Assembly: GCF_020831405.1 (NCBI RefSeq)
Contig: NZ_JAJHPU010000042.1
Span: 288,540-352,539 of the forward strand
Source: Pseudomonas oryzagri
GTDB taxonomy: Bacteria > Pseudomonadota > Gammaproteobacteria > Pseudomonadales > Pseudomonadaceae
DNA length: 64,000 bases
Direction of reading: 5' to 3'
Part shown: positions 1-7,815 of the stretch, piece by piece
Numbering within the stretch: position 1 is the first letter of the stretch
Layout: every line of letters starts with the position of its first letter
The notes under the pieces: generated by a model
Database searches by the model: none
What the model saw: only the letters and a program-made list of their open reading frames with translations
What the model was told of the DNA's origin: nothing
Position numbers and translations under genes: made by a program

Positions 1-2
1 CA

Positions 3-860
3 TCGGACAGCCGCCTGCTGCCGGAGACCGCGACCGGATTCCTCCTGCAGAGCAACGAGTTCGAGAAGCTGGGCCTAGTCGCCGGCCATTTCACCGAAAG
101 CACCGACCGCAACGCCTCCAGCCATGACCAGAGGTTCGTGGTGAACTATTCCAACGGCCAGCAGGGCGACAGCTTCGATCTTGCAGGGCTGGTGTACCGC
201 GGCGTCGACGGCCTGACCGGCAGTCTCTACAGCTCACGCTACGAGGACAACTGGCGCCAGCACTACCTGGGCGGCGTCTACAGCCATGTACTGAGCGACG
301 GGCGCAAGCTGTCGTTCAACCCCAACCTCTATCGCACCACCGACGCCGGCGACGCCTTGTCGGGGCGGATCGACAACACCACCTGGAGCCTGGTGTCGAG
401 CTACGCGCACGGGGCGCACACCCTCAGCCTCGGCTATCAGCAGGTGGATGGCGACACGCCGTTCGACTACGTCACCCGGGGCGCCATCTGGCTCGGCAAC
501 GCCGCGCAGCTCTCCGACTTCAATGCCCCCAACGAACGCTCCTGGCAGCTGCGTTACGACCTGGCGCTGGCGACGTTCGGCTTGCCGGGGCTGGTGCTGA
601 GCGCGGCCTATCTACGCGGCGCCGAGATAGACGGCAGCCACATCGACCCAAACGGCGGTTACGCCTACCTGGGCTACGGTCAGGGCGGCAAGCACTGGGA
701 ACGCGACCTCGAGGCCCGCTACGTGATCCAGAGCGGCGCGGCCAAGGGCCTGACCTTCTCGCTGCGGCACAACACGCACCGGGGCAACACCGCACAGGCT
801 GAACTCGATACCGACCAGATCCGCCTGGTCGTGGAGTTCCCCTTGGGCGGCACGTTCTGA
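3..860 (+). CDS. OprD-family outer-membrane porin, C-terminal part (5' end outside window)
   Basis: The frame is open from the left edge and ends at 860, giving about 285 residues of the C-terminal part of an OprD-type porin of roughly 420 aa. The visible start contains DSRLLPETATGF and a later AGHF segment, which are family hallmarks. The rest alternates aromatic and polar residues as expected of beta strands, and the protein ends in a short strand finishing with phenylalanine (PLGGTF), the usual BAM signal. Members are 18-stranded channels for small carboxylates or basic amino acids. The substrate cannot be told from this fragment, and the next genes are unrelated. Confidence 0.9.
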   Translation, partial: SDSRLLPETATGFLLQSNEFEKLGLVAGHFTESTDRNASSHDQRFVVNYSNGQQGDSFDLAGLVYRGVDGLTGSLYSSRYEDNWRQHYLGGVYSHVLSDGRKLSFNPNLYRTTDAGDALSGRIDNTTWSLVSSYAHGAHTLSLGYQQVDGDTPFDYVTRGAIWLGNAAQLSDFNAPNERSWQLRYDLALATFGLPGLVLSAAYLRGAEIDGSHIDPNGGYAYLGYGQGGKHWERDLEARYVIQSGAAKGLTFSLRHNTHRGNTAQAELDTDQIRLVVEFPLGGTF

Positions 861-1250
861 GGCCGCCCCGGCAGTGCGTTGGCGGTGGAGGACGACTCCA
901 AAATGGGGTTTTCTAAAGGCGCATTAGGGAAACGAGAGATTTGCCTTGCCGACCTGGTCTATTCAGCCGCCTTTGCCTTACGGGATGCCTTGGTGCGCTG
1001 CTTGTGGTTTCCTGTGGCACACGGCGAAGCAATACATAGTCCCTCCGAGCGCATGGATTTAATGCCTTCGCACGAGGGATGACTGCCAATCCATACGTCT
1101 GCAAGGATAACGGTGACCTCTCTCGCAAAGCCGATACGCCACTCCGAACGACAATCGCAAGGCGATCCAGATTTCAGTAGGGTGATGCGGTCTCAGTCCT
1201 ATCTCACGATTGAGTCTTTCAAGGATGAAAAACTAACGAAAGGAACTCGT
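861..1250. other. Intergenic region, no gene recognised
   Basis: About 390 bases separate the porin stop from the PAAR start. The short open frames here have no recognisable family and no good ribosome site. The last part is richer in A and T and probably holds the promoter of the PAAR operon. Confidence 0.5.
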
Positions 1251-1793
1251 ATGGCAAAGCCAGCCGCTCGTCTCTCCGACCCTACCAGTTGCCCGGTTCC
1301 TGGGCATGGCACAAACCCAATAGCCGCAGGCTCTCCTGACGTCCTGTTCGATGGTCTCCCTGCTGCCCGGCAGAACGACCCAAGTGCATGTGGCAGTCCA
1401 CTGGTGTCTGGGTTGTCTTCCACAGTGATCATCAACGGTCAGCCTGCAGCCACTGTGGGGAGTAGTGGCGCACATGGAAATATTGTGATCGGCGGCTCTG
1501 GAACGGTCATTATCGGAGACAACTTCACTCCTGCGCCCTTTATACAGCCCACCCCACTTCGTTTTGCGAAGAAATTTGCCCAAGTCTTCGCCATCACTGA
1601 CAGCGAAACCGGCCAACCACTGGCCAATCGGGAGTTCGTCGCTGTGGTGGATGGCCGCGAAAAGTTCGGAGCTACCGATGCCAGCGGCTTGGCTCACATA
1701 CAGGCTCCATCAGCGGACTCGGTCATTTCAGTGCATGTCCTGTTCAAATCTCCGGCGCGCGCACTCACTGAGCTGTCGGAGAACGCCCAATGA
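1251..1793 (+). CDS. PAAR-domain spike-tip protein with C-terminal extension
   Basis: This 181-aa protein starts at an ATG preceded by an AAAGGAACT ribosome site; a longer in-frame start at 1113 lacks one. Residues 1-95 form a PAAR domain, with SDPTSCPVPGHG near the N terminus and repeated short glycine-rich beta segments such as IVIGGSGTVIIGD. PAAR proteins cap the VgrG spike of type VI secretion systems and deliver effectors. Residues about 110-165 (ITDSETGQPLANREF, then a DASGLAHI turn) resemble the transthyretin-like extension seen on some PAAR proteins. The stop overlaps the next start (ATGA), so the amidase downstream is probably its cargo. No VgrG or T6SS core gene is in the window. 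Confidence 0.85.
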   Translation: MAKPAARLSDPTSCPVPGHGTNPIAAGSPDVLFDGLPAARQNDPSACGSPLVSGLSSTVIINGQPAATVGSSGAHGNIVIGGSGTVIIGDNFTPAPFIQPTPLRFAKKFAQVFAITDSETGQPLANREFVAVVDGREKFGATDASGLAHIQAPSADSVISVHVLFKSPARALTELSENAQ

Positions 1794-2512
1794 CTGGTAT
1801 CGCCTTCAAGACCACTGCCAAGGCACAAGAGGTGAAGCCTGGCCAGCCGCTGGTGCCGGTTGCAATCACCGTCAACGACCGGGCGGCAACTCGCGAGGCG
1901 ATCATCCGCAAGGTGCGCTCGCTTGGGCATCAATTCGTCGAGCGCTCTGGATGGAGGGCTATCCCTGCCAAGGATGGAATGGAGTCGGATTGGGATTACT
2001 CAATGGTAGCTTTTCACCATGCTGGTCGTAGCTACCGTTGTGGGCATGGCGGTGATCAGATGAGAGATACCCAAGAGGAACAGCTTGACAAAAAATACGA
2101 CGACATCGCCTATCATTTTGGAATTGATTGCAGCGGAACTATTTATGAAGGGCGCGACATCCGCCTAAAAGGTGGCAGTGTTCGCGGATATAACACCGGC
2201 GTCGTGGGTGTAGTTTTCTTGAATAACCTCACTACCGCTGCCGAGGGAGATGATATCTGGTCAATGGGGCGTGAAACCCTTGAAGGCTTTGGGGTTAATA
2301 CAACCAACGCTATACCTCCCCTTCAGATTGAGGCTGCAGTTAATTTGCTCAGCGCCCTTAAAAGCGTATTCGTTATCAAACGACTAGGTGGACATCGTGA
2401 GTTTCCTGGGCAGGCTGCAGACGGAAAAATATGCCCGGGCAATATTGGAATGGAACTTGTGAGAAATATGAGAGCGGTCACAGGGCTTCTGCCACCACCG
2501 TCGTCACTATGA
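1790..2512 (+). CDS. PGRP/amidase_2-type N-acetylmuramoyl-L-alanine amidase, probable T6SS effector
   Basis: This 240-aa protein has an N-terminal linker (residues 1-70) and a peptidoglycan-recognition-type amidase domain (about 70-230). Likely zinc ligands are His76 or His77 (VAFHHAG), His202 (GGHREF) and Cys215 (ICPGN); DIAYHFGID at about 105-113 is the typical mid-domain motif. Such enzymes cut the bond between muramic acid and the stem peptide. Translational coupling to the PAAR gene and to a small exported protein downstream fits an effector-immunity arrangement. There is no Sec signal, as expected for a PAAR-delivered toxin. From about 2040 onward the DNA is clearly more AT-rich than its surroundings, suggesting transfer. 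A housekeeping amidase is unlikely in this context. Confidence 0.8.
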   Translation: MTGIAFKTTAKAQEVKPGQPLVPVAITVNDRAATREAIIRKVRSLGHQFVERSGWRAIPAKDGMESDWDYSMVAFHHAGRSYRCGHGGDQMRDTQEEQLDKKYDDIAYHFGIDCSGTIYEGRDIRLKGGSVRGYNTGVVGVVFLNNLTTAAEGDDIWSMGRETLEGFGVNTTNAIPPLQIEAAVNLLSALKSVFVIKRLGGHREFPGQAADGKICPGNIGMELVRNMRAVTGLLPPPSSL

Positions 2513-2805
2513 AAGCCAAAATAACACTTGTATTAATGATGCTTGCATTTTCATTTTCATGGCTGAGCGCAGGGTTTTACGAGACACGCTTTGCCGAAGA
2601 TAACCGAGTGGTATTTTTCATAAAAAAGCACCCAACATTACAGATTCAGTTCGAGAATATTTTCCTGACAGATGAGGACGAAAAGCCACTCGACCGGTTG
2701 AGAGAAGAAGAGCGGCGAGCGGTAATCAACTATTGCAAGTACCGCCTAGGCATAGAAACCAAGCTAAAGACGCAGGAAGAGTTGGAGGCCTGCAAACAGC
2801 GTTAA
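2509..2805 (+). CDS. Small exported protein, candidate immunity protein for the upstream amidase
   Basis: This 98-aa protein starts at an ATG overlapping the amidase stop (ATGA), so it is translationally coupled. Residues 1-22 are a hydrophobic signal peptide or anchor. The remainder is charged and soluble, with an acidic stretch (TDEDEKPLDRLREEERR) and two cysteines near the C terminus. No family is recognised. Position, small size and predicted periplasmic location match immunity proteins that block peptidoglycan amidase effectors. Low GC matches the amidase 3' half, so the two probably moved together. The function is inferred from context only. Confidence 0.6.
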   Translation: MKAKITLVLMMLAFSFSWLSAGFYETRFAEDNRVVFFIKKHPTLQIQFENIFLTDEDEKPLDRLREEERRAVINYCKYRLGIETKLKTQEELEACKQR

Positions 2806-2879
2806 CTTCCACAGAGGTGCCTTGCCGCTGCCTGGCGTATAGCGCCCGGCAGGCCTGCCACCGAAAACCTCAGACATGG

Positions 2880-3227
2880 ATGTTGCACATGATTCCCAGC
2901 AAGAAATTCTGGCCATACGCCGCTATCGCCCTGAGCCTCCTCGGGCTGGTGTTGCTGGGCCTGTTCGGCACGCTGTTGCTGGCCGGCGGCATGATGACCA
3001 TGCCTGGTGACGGGGCCCAACCTTGGTTCAAGGAAAAAACTCTGGTTCTTGGCGCGCTGATAATTGCGTTGCCATTGATGCTGCTTTCCGCAGCCGGCGT
3101 TGCGATTGCTGGCATACGGGCTGGCCGCACCGTCCTGGCCAATAAAATCATCTGTGGACTCGCCTTTGCCATGCTCCTCCTGGGGGCGTGGCTGGCAGGT
3201 ATCTTCAGCCTGAGCATCCTGAGCTGA
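2880..3227 (+). CDS. Hypothetical three-helix membrane protein
   Basis: This 115-aa protein has three hydrophobic helices (about residues 8-40, 52-78 and 86-112) and short loops. An alternative start at 2889 removes three residues; neither has a strong ribosome site. It follows the putative immunity gene by about 75 bases in the same direction. No family is recognised. It may be a second immunity-like factor or an unrelated inner-membrane protein. Its GC content returns to the local level, unlike the preceding two genes. Confidence 0.55.
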   Translation: MLHMIPSKKFWPYAAIALSLLGLVLLGLFGTLLLAGGMMTMPGDGAQPWFKEKTLVLGALIIALPLMLLSAAGVAIAGIRAGRTVLANKIICGLAFAMLLLGAWLAGIFSLSILS

Positions 3228-3754
3228 GCCATAGGCATACGGATATGAGCGACGGAAATGGCAGTGCACATGGGCGCCCCCGGCACTCCAAGCAGAGATG
3301 TTGTATTGCTTTTTCTGCTTCTGCCGTTCTCGGTTTGGCACATAGCCATTCCGGGGGTCGAGTTCCATTCTCGGAAGAAGACAATGATCGCCTCGGATAC
3401 ATACTGAACATTCAGTACGACATTGAAAAGCATGATCGCTATCCGGGGCCACCCCCGGAAGGATCTCGCCATATATTTCCAAGCAAAGATTGCTCATGCA
3501 ATTTGACTGAAAAAAATTCCAGGCACCACCATCGCCTCTGCATAACCCCAAAATGGCCGATAACGAATGTCCCTATCGGCCCCGTGGGAATGTAGACTGC
3601 TGTCCCGGAAGCGGAATAGATGTTGACCGTATATGGAATTGTGTTTATGGGAAAATCTGCTAGTCAGCCAGAAAATCATCAGTAGACACTGAATTTCTGC
3701 AGGGCGCATTAGCCCTAATCACCATGGACCGAAAATCGAGCAAGGAGGCTCAAC
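3228..3754. other. Intergenic region with one small unassigned open frame
   Basis: No convincing gene is seen in these 527 bases. The best candidate is a 49-codon plus-strand frame at 3258-3407 with a hydrophobic middle (VVLLFLLLPFSVWHIAIPG), which could be the remnant of a membrane protein. The last 40 bases contain a clear AAGGAGG ribosome site for the CHAP gene. Confidence 0.35.
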
Positions 3755-4429
3755 ATGGAAGCGCCCCTCTCACACGCTGGCGTCTCGGCAGCCCGCCGGC
3801 GGCACCTGAAACCCTACCAATGGGCTCTTGCCCTGACAGCGCCGGTTTTATTGGTACTGGCCATCCACGCCGCCGCCACTCACCTCAACCCGAACCTTGA
3901 ACATACCGTCGGCGAGCAGATCGACGATCTGAACGGCGTCGCCATCTATTTCAATGGCGGCGTGAACACCACCAACGGTCGCAACCTGTCCCAGGACGGC
4001 TACAACCTTGGTCTGCGCTATCAATGCGTGGAGTTCGTCAAACGCTACTACTTCGAGCGCTACGACCATCGCATGCCGGACACCTACGGGCACGCCAGGG
4101 ACTTCTTCGACCTGTCGCTGCCCGACGGTGGAATCAACGTCAGACGGGGGATGCTGCAGTTCAGCAACGGCAGCAGCACGAGACCGGAGGCGGATGACCT
4201 CGTGGTGTTCCGCCCATGGCTGTTCAACCGCTACGGGCACGTCGCCATAGTGGCATCCGTCGATGCCGCATCGCTGCAGATAGCGCAGCAGAACCCCGGT
4301 CCCTTTGGCCAATCCAGGGAGTCCTTCCCGGTTGCCTCCCGCGACGGCAAGTGGTTCATCGAGCATTCGCGGGTGCTGGGCTGGCTGAGGCTCGAGGACC
4401 CGCCCGAGGATGTGACTGCTACACGGTGA
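3755..4429 (+). CDS. Membrane-anchored CHAP-domain amidase/peptidase
   Basis: This 224-aa protein starts at an ATG behind AAGGAGG. Residues about 22-42 form one transmembrane anchor and the rest is a CHAP domain facing the periplasm. Catalytic residues visible are Cys91 (LRYQCVEFVKRYY), His162 (NRYGHVAIV) and Asn180 (AQQNPGPFG). The pattern resembles the amidase part of glutathionylspermidine synthetase-type proteins as well as peptidoglycan CHAP hydrolases. It converges on the phenol hydroxylase operon, separated by a hairpin. Whether its substrate is peptidoglycan or a small amide cannot be told from sequence. Confidence 0.75.
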   Translation: MEAPLSHAGVSAARRRHLKPYQWALALTAPVLLVLAIHAAATHLNPNLEHTVGEQIDDLNGVAIYFNGGVNTTNGRNLSQDGYNLGLRYQCVEFVKRYYFERYDHRMPDTYGHARDFFDLSLPDGGINVRRGMLQFSNGSSTRPEADDLVVFRPWLFNRYGHVAIVASVDAASLQIAQQNPGPFGQSRESFPVASRDGKWFIEHSRVLGWLRLEDPPEDVTATR

Positions 4430-4434
4430 GGACG

Positions 4435-4466
4435 GGCATTCCGCTGCCGGTCGACAGCGGAGTGCC
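4435..4466. terminator. Convergent hairpin between CHAP gene and dmpP
   Basis: GGCATTCCGCTG (4435-4446) pairs with CAGCGGAGTGCC (4455-4466) with one G-T pair and an 8-base loop. It lies between two convergent stop codons, the expected place for a bidirectional terminator, although there is no strong T-tract. Confidence 0.55.
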
Positions 4467-4474
4467 ACCTCATA

Positions 4475-5536
4475 TCAGATCGCCTTGAACAACGGACTCC
4501 TCACCTGTTGCGCATCGGCCGCCGAGATGAACTTCTCGGTGTAGATGTCGCGCTCGAACAGGCGGCCCTGCATCAGGGTGGTGATGCAGGAGTCGATCAT
4601 CAGCGGCGGGCCGCACAGGTAGGCCTTGTGGCCGCGGAAGTCGTTGGCGAAGTACTCCTTGGCCGCCTCGTGGACGAAGCCGCGGAAGCCCTGCCAGCCG
4701 CTGCCTTCCGGCTCGTGGGAGAGCGCCGGCACGTAGCGGAAGTTGGGGTGCCGTTCGGCCAGGGCGAGGAATTCGTCGTGGTAGTACAGCTCGTCGCGGT
4801 TGCGCTGGCCGTAGATCAGGGCGATCGGCTTTTCGAAGCCCTCAGTCAAGAGGTCGAGGATCATCGAGCGCGGGCTGGACAGGCCGGAGCCGCCGGCCAT
4901 GAAGATCACCGGCACGTCGGCGGACTTCTTCACGAAGAAGCGTCCGTAGGGGCCGCTGATGGTCAGGCGGTCGCCGGCCTTGAGCTGCTCGTGGACGTAG
5001 GTGGTGCCGCGTCCGCCGGGGACGATGCGGATGTTCAGCTCGATCTCGCCGCCCTCCTCCGGTGCGTTGGCGATGGAGAAGGCGCGGCTGCCGATGCCGT
5101 CCGGCAGTACCAGGTTGACGTACTGGCCGGCCTGGAAGCGCATGCCGTCGGGGGCGTCGAGCTTGAGCCAGATGCCCTTGATGGTTGGGGTCAGACTCTC
5201 GATGCGGCTGACGACACCCGGGAAGTCGCGCACCGGCAGGTTTTCGGCGTCCGGGTCTTCCTCGATCTCCGCCTCGATGGTCACGTCGCTCTGCACCGTG
5301 GCGCAGCAGGCCAGGCACTTCTGCTCTTCGCGCTCGAAGTCCATCAGGGCGAAGCTGGAGGCTTCGCCGTGGTCGATCTCGCCGTCGGTGACCTGCACCT
5401 TGCAGGTGGCGCACAGGCCATGGCAGCAGGCGTGCGGCAGGTAGATGCCGGCGCGCAGCGCGGCGTCGAGGATGGTCTGGCCCTCCTCGATCTCGATGGT
5501 CTGGCCCAGCGGCTCGATGGTCAGTTCGTAGCTCAT
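4475..5536 (-). CDS. dmpP: Phenol hydroxylase reductase component (P5)
   Basis: This 353-aa protein, the usual length for DmpP, carries electrons from NADH to the oxygenase of the multicomponent phenol hydroxylase. A plant-type [2Fe-2S] domain occupies residues 1-95, with Cys37, Cys42 and Cys45 (CCHGLCATC) and a fourth cysteine in CLACCATVQ. An FAD domain (RAFSIANAPEEGG) and an NAD domain (FMAGGSGLSSPRSM and LCGPPLMID) follow. The start MSYELTIEP is set by family alignment; the frame continues upstream into dmpO but that part is not homologous. It is the last gene of the operon, 14 bases after dmpO. Confidence 0.95.
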   Translation of the reverse strand: MSYELTIEPLGQTIEIEEGQTILDAALRAGIYLPHACCHGLCATCKVQVTDGEIDHGEASSFALMDFEREEQKCLACCATVQSDVTIEAEIEEDPDAENLPVRDFPGVVSRIESLTPTIKGIWLKLDAPDGMRFQAGQYVNLVLPDGIGSRAFSIANAPEEGGEIELNIRIVPGGRGTTYVHEQLKAGDRLTISGPYGRFFVKKSADVPVIFMAGGSGLSSPRSMILDLLTEGFEKPIALIYGQRNRDELYYHDEFLALAERHPNFRYVPALSHEPEGSGWQGFRGFVHEAAKEYFANDFRGHKAYLCGPPLMIDSCITTLMQGRLFERDIYTEKFISAADAQQVRSPLFKAI

Positions 5537-5550
5537 GACGCGCCCTCCCC

Positions 5551-5907
5551 TCAGTTCACCGGCACCAGGCTGCTCAGGCCCGGGGTGCGCATGCGCAGCT
5601 GTTCCTTGTGGCCGATGCCGTTGGCGGCCAGGCTGGCGGCGAAGTCCGGCACCCACGGCTGGCCTTCCTTGAGCCATTCGACCTTGTTCCAGTCGAGGGC
5701 GGCGGCGTCCGGGTCGGCCTGCAGCAGCGGTTGCAGGTGGCTTTCGATCAGCTCGGCGAAGCTGGCCTGCGGCGGCAGGCAGAACATGATGGGCGCGGCG
5801 AGCAGCAGGTGGTGGTCCCAGCTGACGAACACCAGTTGCTTGCCGTGGAAGTTCTCCACGCGGTCGCGGGGGATGCCGACGTATTCTTTGCGGGCGGCTA
5901 CGGTCAT
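5551..5907 (-). CDS. dmpO: Phenol hydroxylase component P4
   Basis: This 118-aa protein matches the length of the small gamma-type subunit (DmpO/PhyE family) of the phenol hydroxylase oxygenase. It is recognised by VENFHGKQLVFVSWDHHLL in its N-terminal part and by position between the large oxygenase subunit and the reductase. It belongs to the (alpha-beta-gamma)2 hydroxylase core. A hairpin separates it from dmpN upstream. Confidence 0.93.
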   Translation of the reverse strand: MTVAARKEYVGIPRDRVENFHGKQLVFVSWDHHLLLAAPIMFCLPPQASFAELIESHLQPLLQADPDAAALDWNKVEWLKEGQPWVPDFAASLAANGIGHKEQLRMRTPGLSSLVPVN

Positions 5908-5963
5908 GGCGGTATTCCTTCTTGTTGTTCTGGGAAAGGGGAAAGAGCATCACTCTCTCCCCG

Positions 5964-5987
5964 GCCCTCTCCCTCAAGGGAGAGGGC
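5964..5987. repeat. Perfect 10-bp hairpin inside the phenol hydroxylase operon
   Basis: GCCCTCTCCC (5964-5973) and GGGAGAGGGC (5978-5987) pair perfectly around a TCAA loop, between the dmpN stop and the dmpO start. It resembles small palindromic repeats scattered in pseudomonad intergenic DNA. It could stabilise the dmpN 3' end or attenuate dmpO and dmpP. Confidence 0.7.
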
Positions 5988-5996
5988 GCAAAGCAG

Positions 5997-7520
5997 TTAC
6001 TGGTTGGACGTGGCCTGGGCGCGCCACTGCTCGAAGTTCTGGCGGTCCTGGGAGGTGGCGTAGTCGCCGTTGTCCTTGCCGTCCTTGAGGAACACCCAGT
6101 CCATCCAGGCGCCGAGGTCGCCCTTCAGCGGGTCCTGCATCAGGCCGGGCATCGGCAGCCAGGCCTGGACGTACTTCTCCGGCTCGTTGTCGAACACGTC
6201 CTTGCAGCCGTCGGAGCAGAAGTGATAACGCTCGCCCTGGTAGACCGACTCGCGGTGGCAGATCAGGGTCGGGTCGCCCGGCTCGGTGAAGATGGTCGGC
6301 AGCTGGCAGCACTGGCACAGCTTGGGCAGGCCGTAATTGTTGAACGGCGCGCCGGTGGCGGCTTCGTGCTTCTTGATGTGCTCCCAGCGCGGGCGGTAGT
6401 ACTTGTCGAAGGTGGTCGGGTACTTCTTCGCCAGCCAGTCCATGTCCTCGTCGGACGGGATCCACACGTGGAAGGAGGTGCCGAACTTCCACTGGTAGAG
6501 GCCCAGCATCAGCTGGTGGGACATGTGGTCGATGGCTTCTTCGGCCTTGTCCCAGTGCTTGGGCGGGCGGATGCCGTAGCGCGCCAGGTCCTTGAACAGC
6601 GCGGTGCCGTTCTCGATGCCGTAGATGTTCCAGGCCTCGCGCCAGGACATCACGCGCTTGGGCAGCATGTAGTCCATCATGGTGCTGACCAGGCTCAGCA
6701 CGCGGATGCCGCGCCAGAACCACTTGTCGATCCAGGCCTGGACGATCGGCAGGTTGTCCGGGTCCTGCTCGAGCATGAACTTGATGCACTCGAGGCCCAG
6801 GGTCATGTGCCGCGCCTCGTCGGACTGCGCCGAGAAGCCGAAGGTGACGGTGGCCATGTCGCCGTTGTAGGCGGCGCCGGACATGAACGGCACGAACAGC
6901 AGGTTGGTCAGCACGTACTCGAAGCTGAAGCCGATGGCGATCATGAATTCGAACGGGCCGGCGGCCATGGCGTCGTCGAAGAACGAGCGGGCCACCGAGG
7001 TGTACCAGATGCGGTCGCGCTGTTCGGCGAAGGCGTGGAAGCCGTTGTAGAACTTGTTGTAGTTGGACAGCGCGTGGATCTGCGTCTGCGCGTGGCGGAT
7101 CTCGTCGATGGCCTGCATCTGGCAGGCGACCTGGGTGCCGACACCAGGGAACTCGCGGCCGACGCGGGCGAAGCCCTTGTGCGCGGCGTACTCGCCGGGG
7201 CTGATGGCCTGCAGGAACACCTTCAGCGCCGACAGGTAGCGGGCGTCGGTGATGTTCAGGTGGCCGTTGTTCTGCGCGTGGGCGTCGATGATCGCGTAGA
7301 ACTTGCGCTCCTTCTCGGCCTGGTACTTCCAGTAGGCGTCCATGGTCAGGCGGAAGGGATCTTCCCACTTGTCCCAGTCGTGGATCTTGATGCCTTCGTA
7401 CTGCACGTAGGGGAACACTTCCTCCTTGCTGCGGTAGGTCGGCTCCCAGCCCAGATCGCGGGTGAACAGCTTGTACTTGTCCTTCAGGCTCAGCTTCTTG
7501 GTGGCGGTTTTCATGTCCAT
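5997..7520 (-). CDS. dmpN: Phenol hydroxylase large oxygenase subunit (P3), di-iron
   Basis: This 507-aa protein is the catalytic alpha subunit of phenol 2-monooxygenase, which converts phenol and methylphenols to catechols. Both di-iron half-sites are present as ExxH motifs, in AIDEIRHAQ and SDEARHMTLG. The C-terminal third contains the CxxC-like pairs LCQCCQLP and HFCSDGCKDVF found in this family. The start MDMKTATKKLSLKDKYK follows a ribosome-site-like AGAGGACTCC stretch; upstream codons belong to the dmpM region. It lies 14 bases after dmpM. Confidence 0.96.
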   Translation of the reverse strand: MDMKTATKKLSLKDKYKLFTRDLGWEPTYRSKEEVFPYVQYEGIKIHDWDKWEDPFRLTMDAYWKYQAEKERKFYAIIDAHAQNNGHLNITDARYLSALKVFLQAISPGEYAAHKGFARVGREFPGVGTQVACQMQAIDEIRHAQTQIHALSNYNKFYNGFHAFAEQRDRIWYTSVARSFFDDAMAAGPFEFMIAIGFSFEYVLTNLLFVPFMSGAAYNGDMATVTFGFSAQSDEARHMTLGLECIKFMLEQDPDNLPIVQAWIDKWFWRGIRVLSLVSTMMDYMLPKRVMSWREAWNIYGIENGTALFKDLARYGIRPPKHWDKAEEAIDHMSHQLMLGLYQWKFGTSFHVWIPSDEDMDWLAKKYPTTFDKYYRPRWEHIKKHEAATGAPFNNYGLPKLCQCCQLPTIFTEPGDPTLICHRESVYQGERYHFCSDGCKDVFDNEPEKYVQAWLPMPGLMQDPLKGDLGAWMDWVFLKDGKDNGDYATSQDRQNFEQWRAQATSNQ

Positions 7521-7534
7521 GGCGGAGTCCTCTC

Positions 7535-7804
7535 TCAGCTGTTCCAGGTCAGGGTCAGGGTGTCTTCGTCTTCGTCGACGTTGCCTGACAGCGTGATCAG
7601 GTTGATCTGCAGTTCCTGCAGGTCGAAGCTGCGGCCGAGTTGCTCCTCGATGGTGTCCTTGCGGATCACCAGGCGGTTGGGCGCGTCGATCTTGACCATC
7701 GCCGGCTCGCGGTTGACCACGGCATTGGGGTTGTCGATCTCGATCGCCTCGATGATCGGACGGGTGTCTTCGTTGGCTTGCAGGGCAATGAATACGGTGG
7801 ACAT
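7535..7804 (-). CDS. dmpM: Phenol hydroxylase regulatory (coupling) protein P2
   Basis: This 89-aa protein is the cofactor-less effector protein that binds the hydroxylase and couples electron transfer to hydroxylation. The start MSTVFIALQANEDTRP and the internal VVNREPAMVKIDAP are characteristic of the MmoB/DmpM family. It is spaced 11 bases from dmpL and 14 from dmpN. Confidence 0.94.
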   Translation of the reverse strand: MSTVFIALQANEDTRPIIEAIEIDNPNAVVNREPAMVKIDAPNRLVIRKDTIEEQLGRSFDLQELQINLITLSGNVDEDEDTLTLTWNS

Positions 7805-7815
7805 GGGTGAGCCTC

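Noticed and set aside
3258..3407. 49-codon hydrophobic open frame after the T6SS cassette
   Set aside because: It is short, with no clear ribosome site or family, so it is mentioned in the gap entry but not called as a gene.
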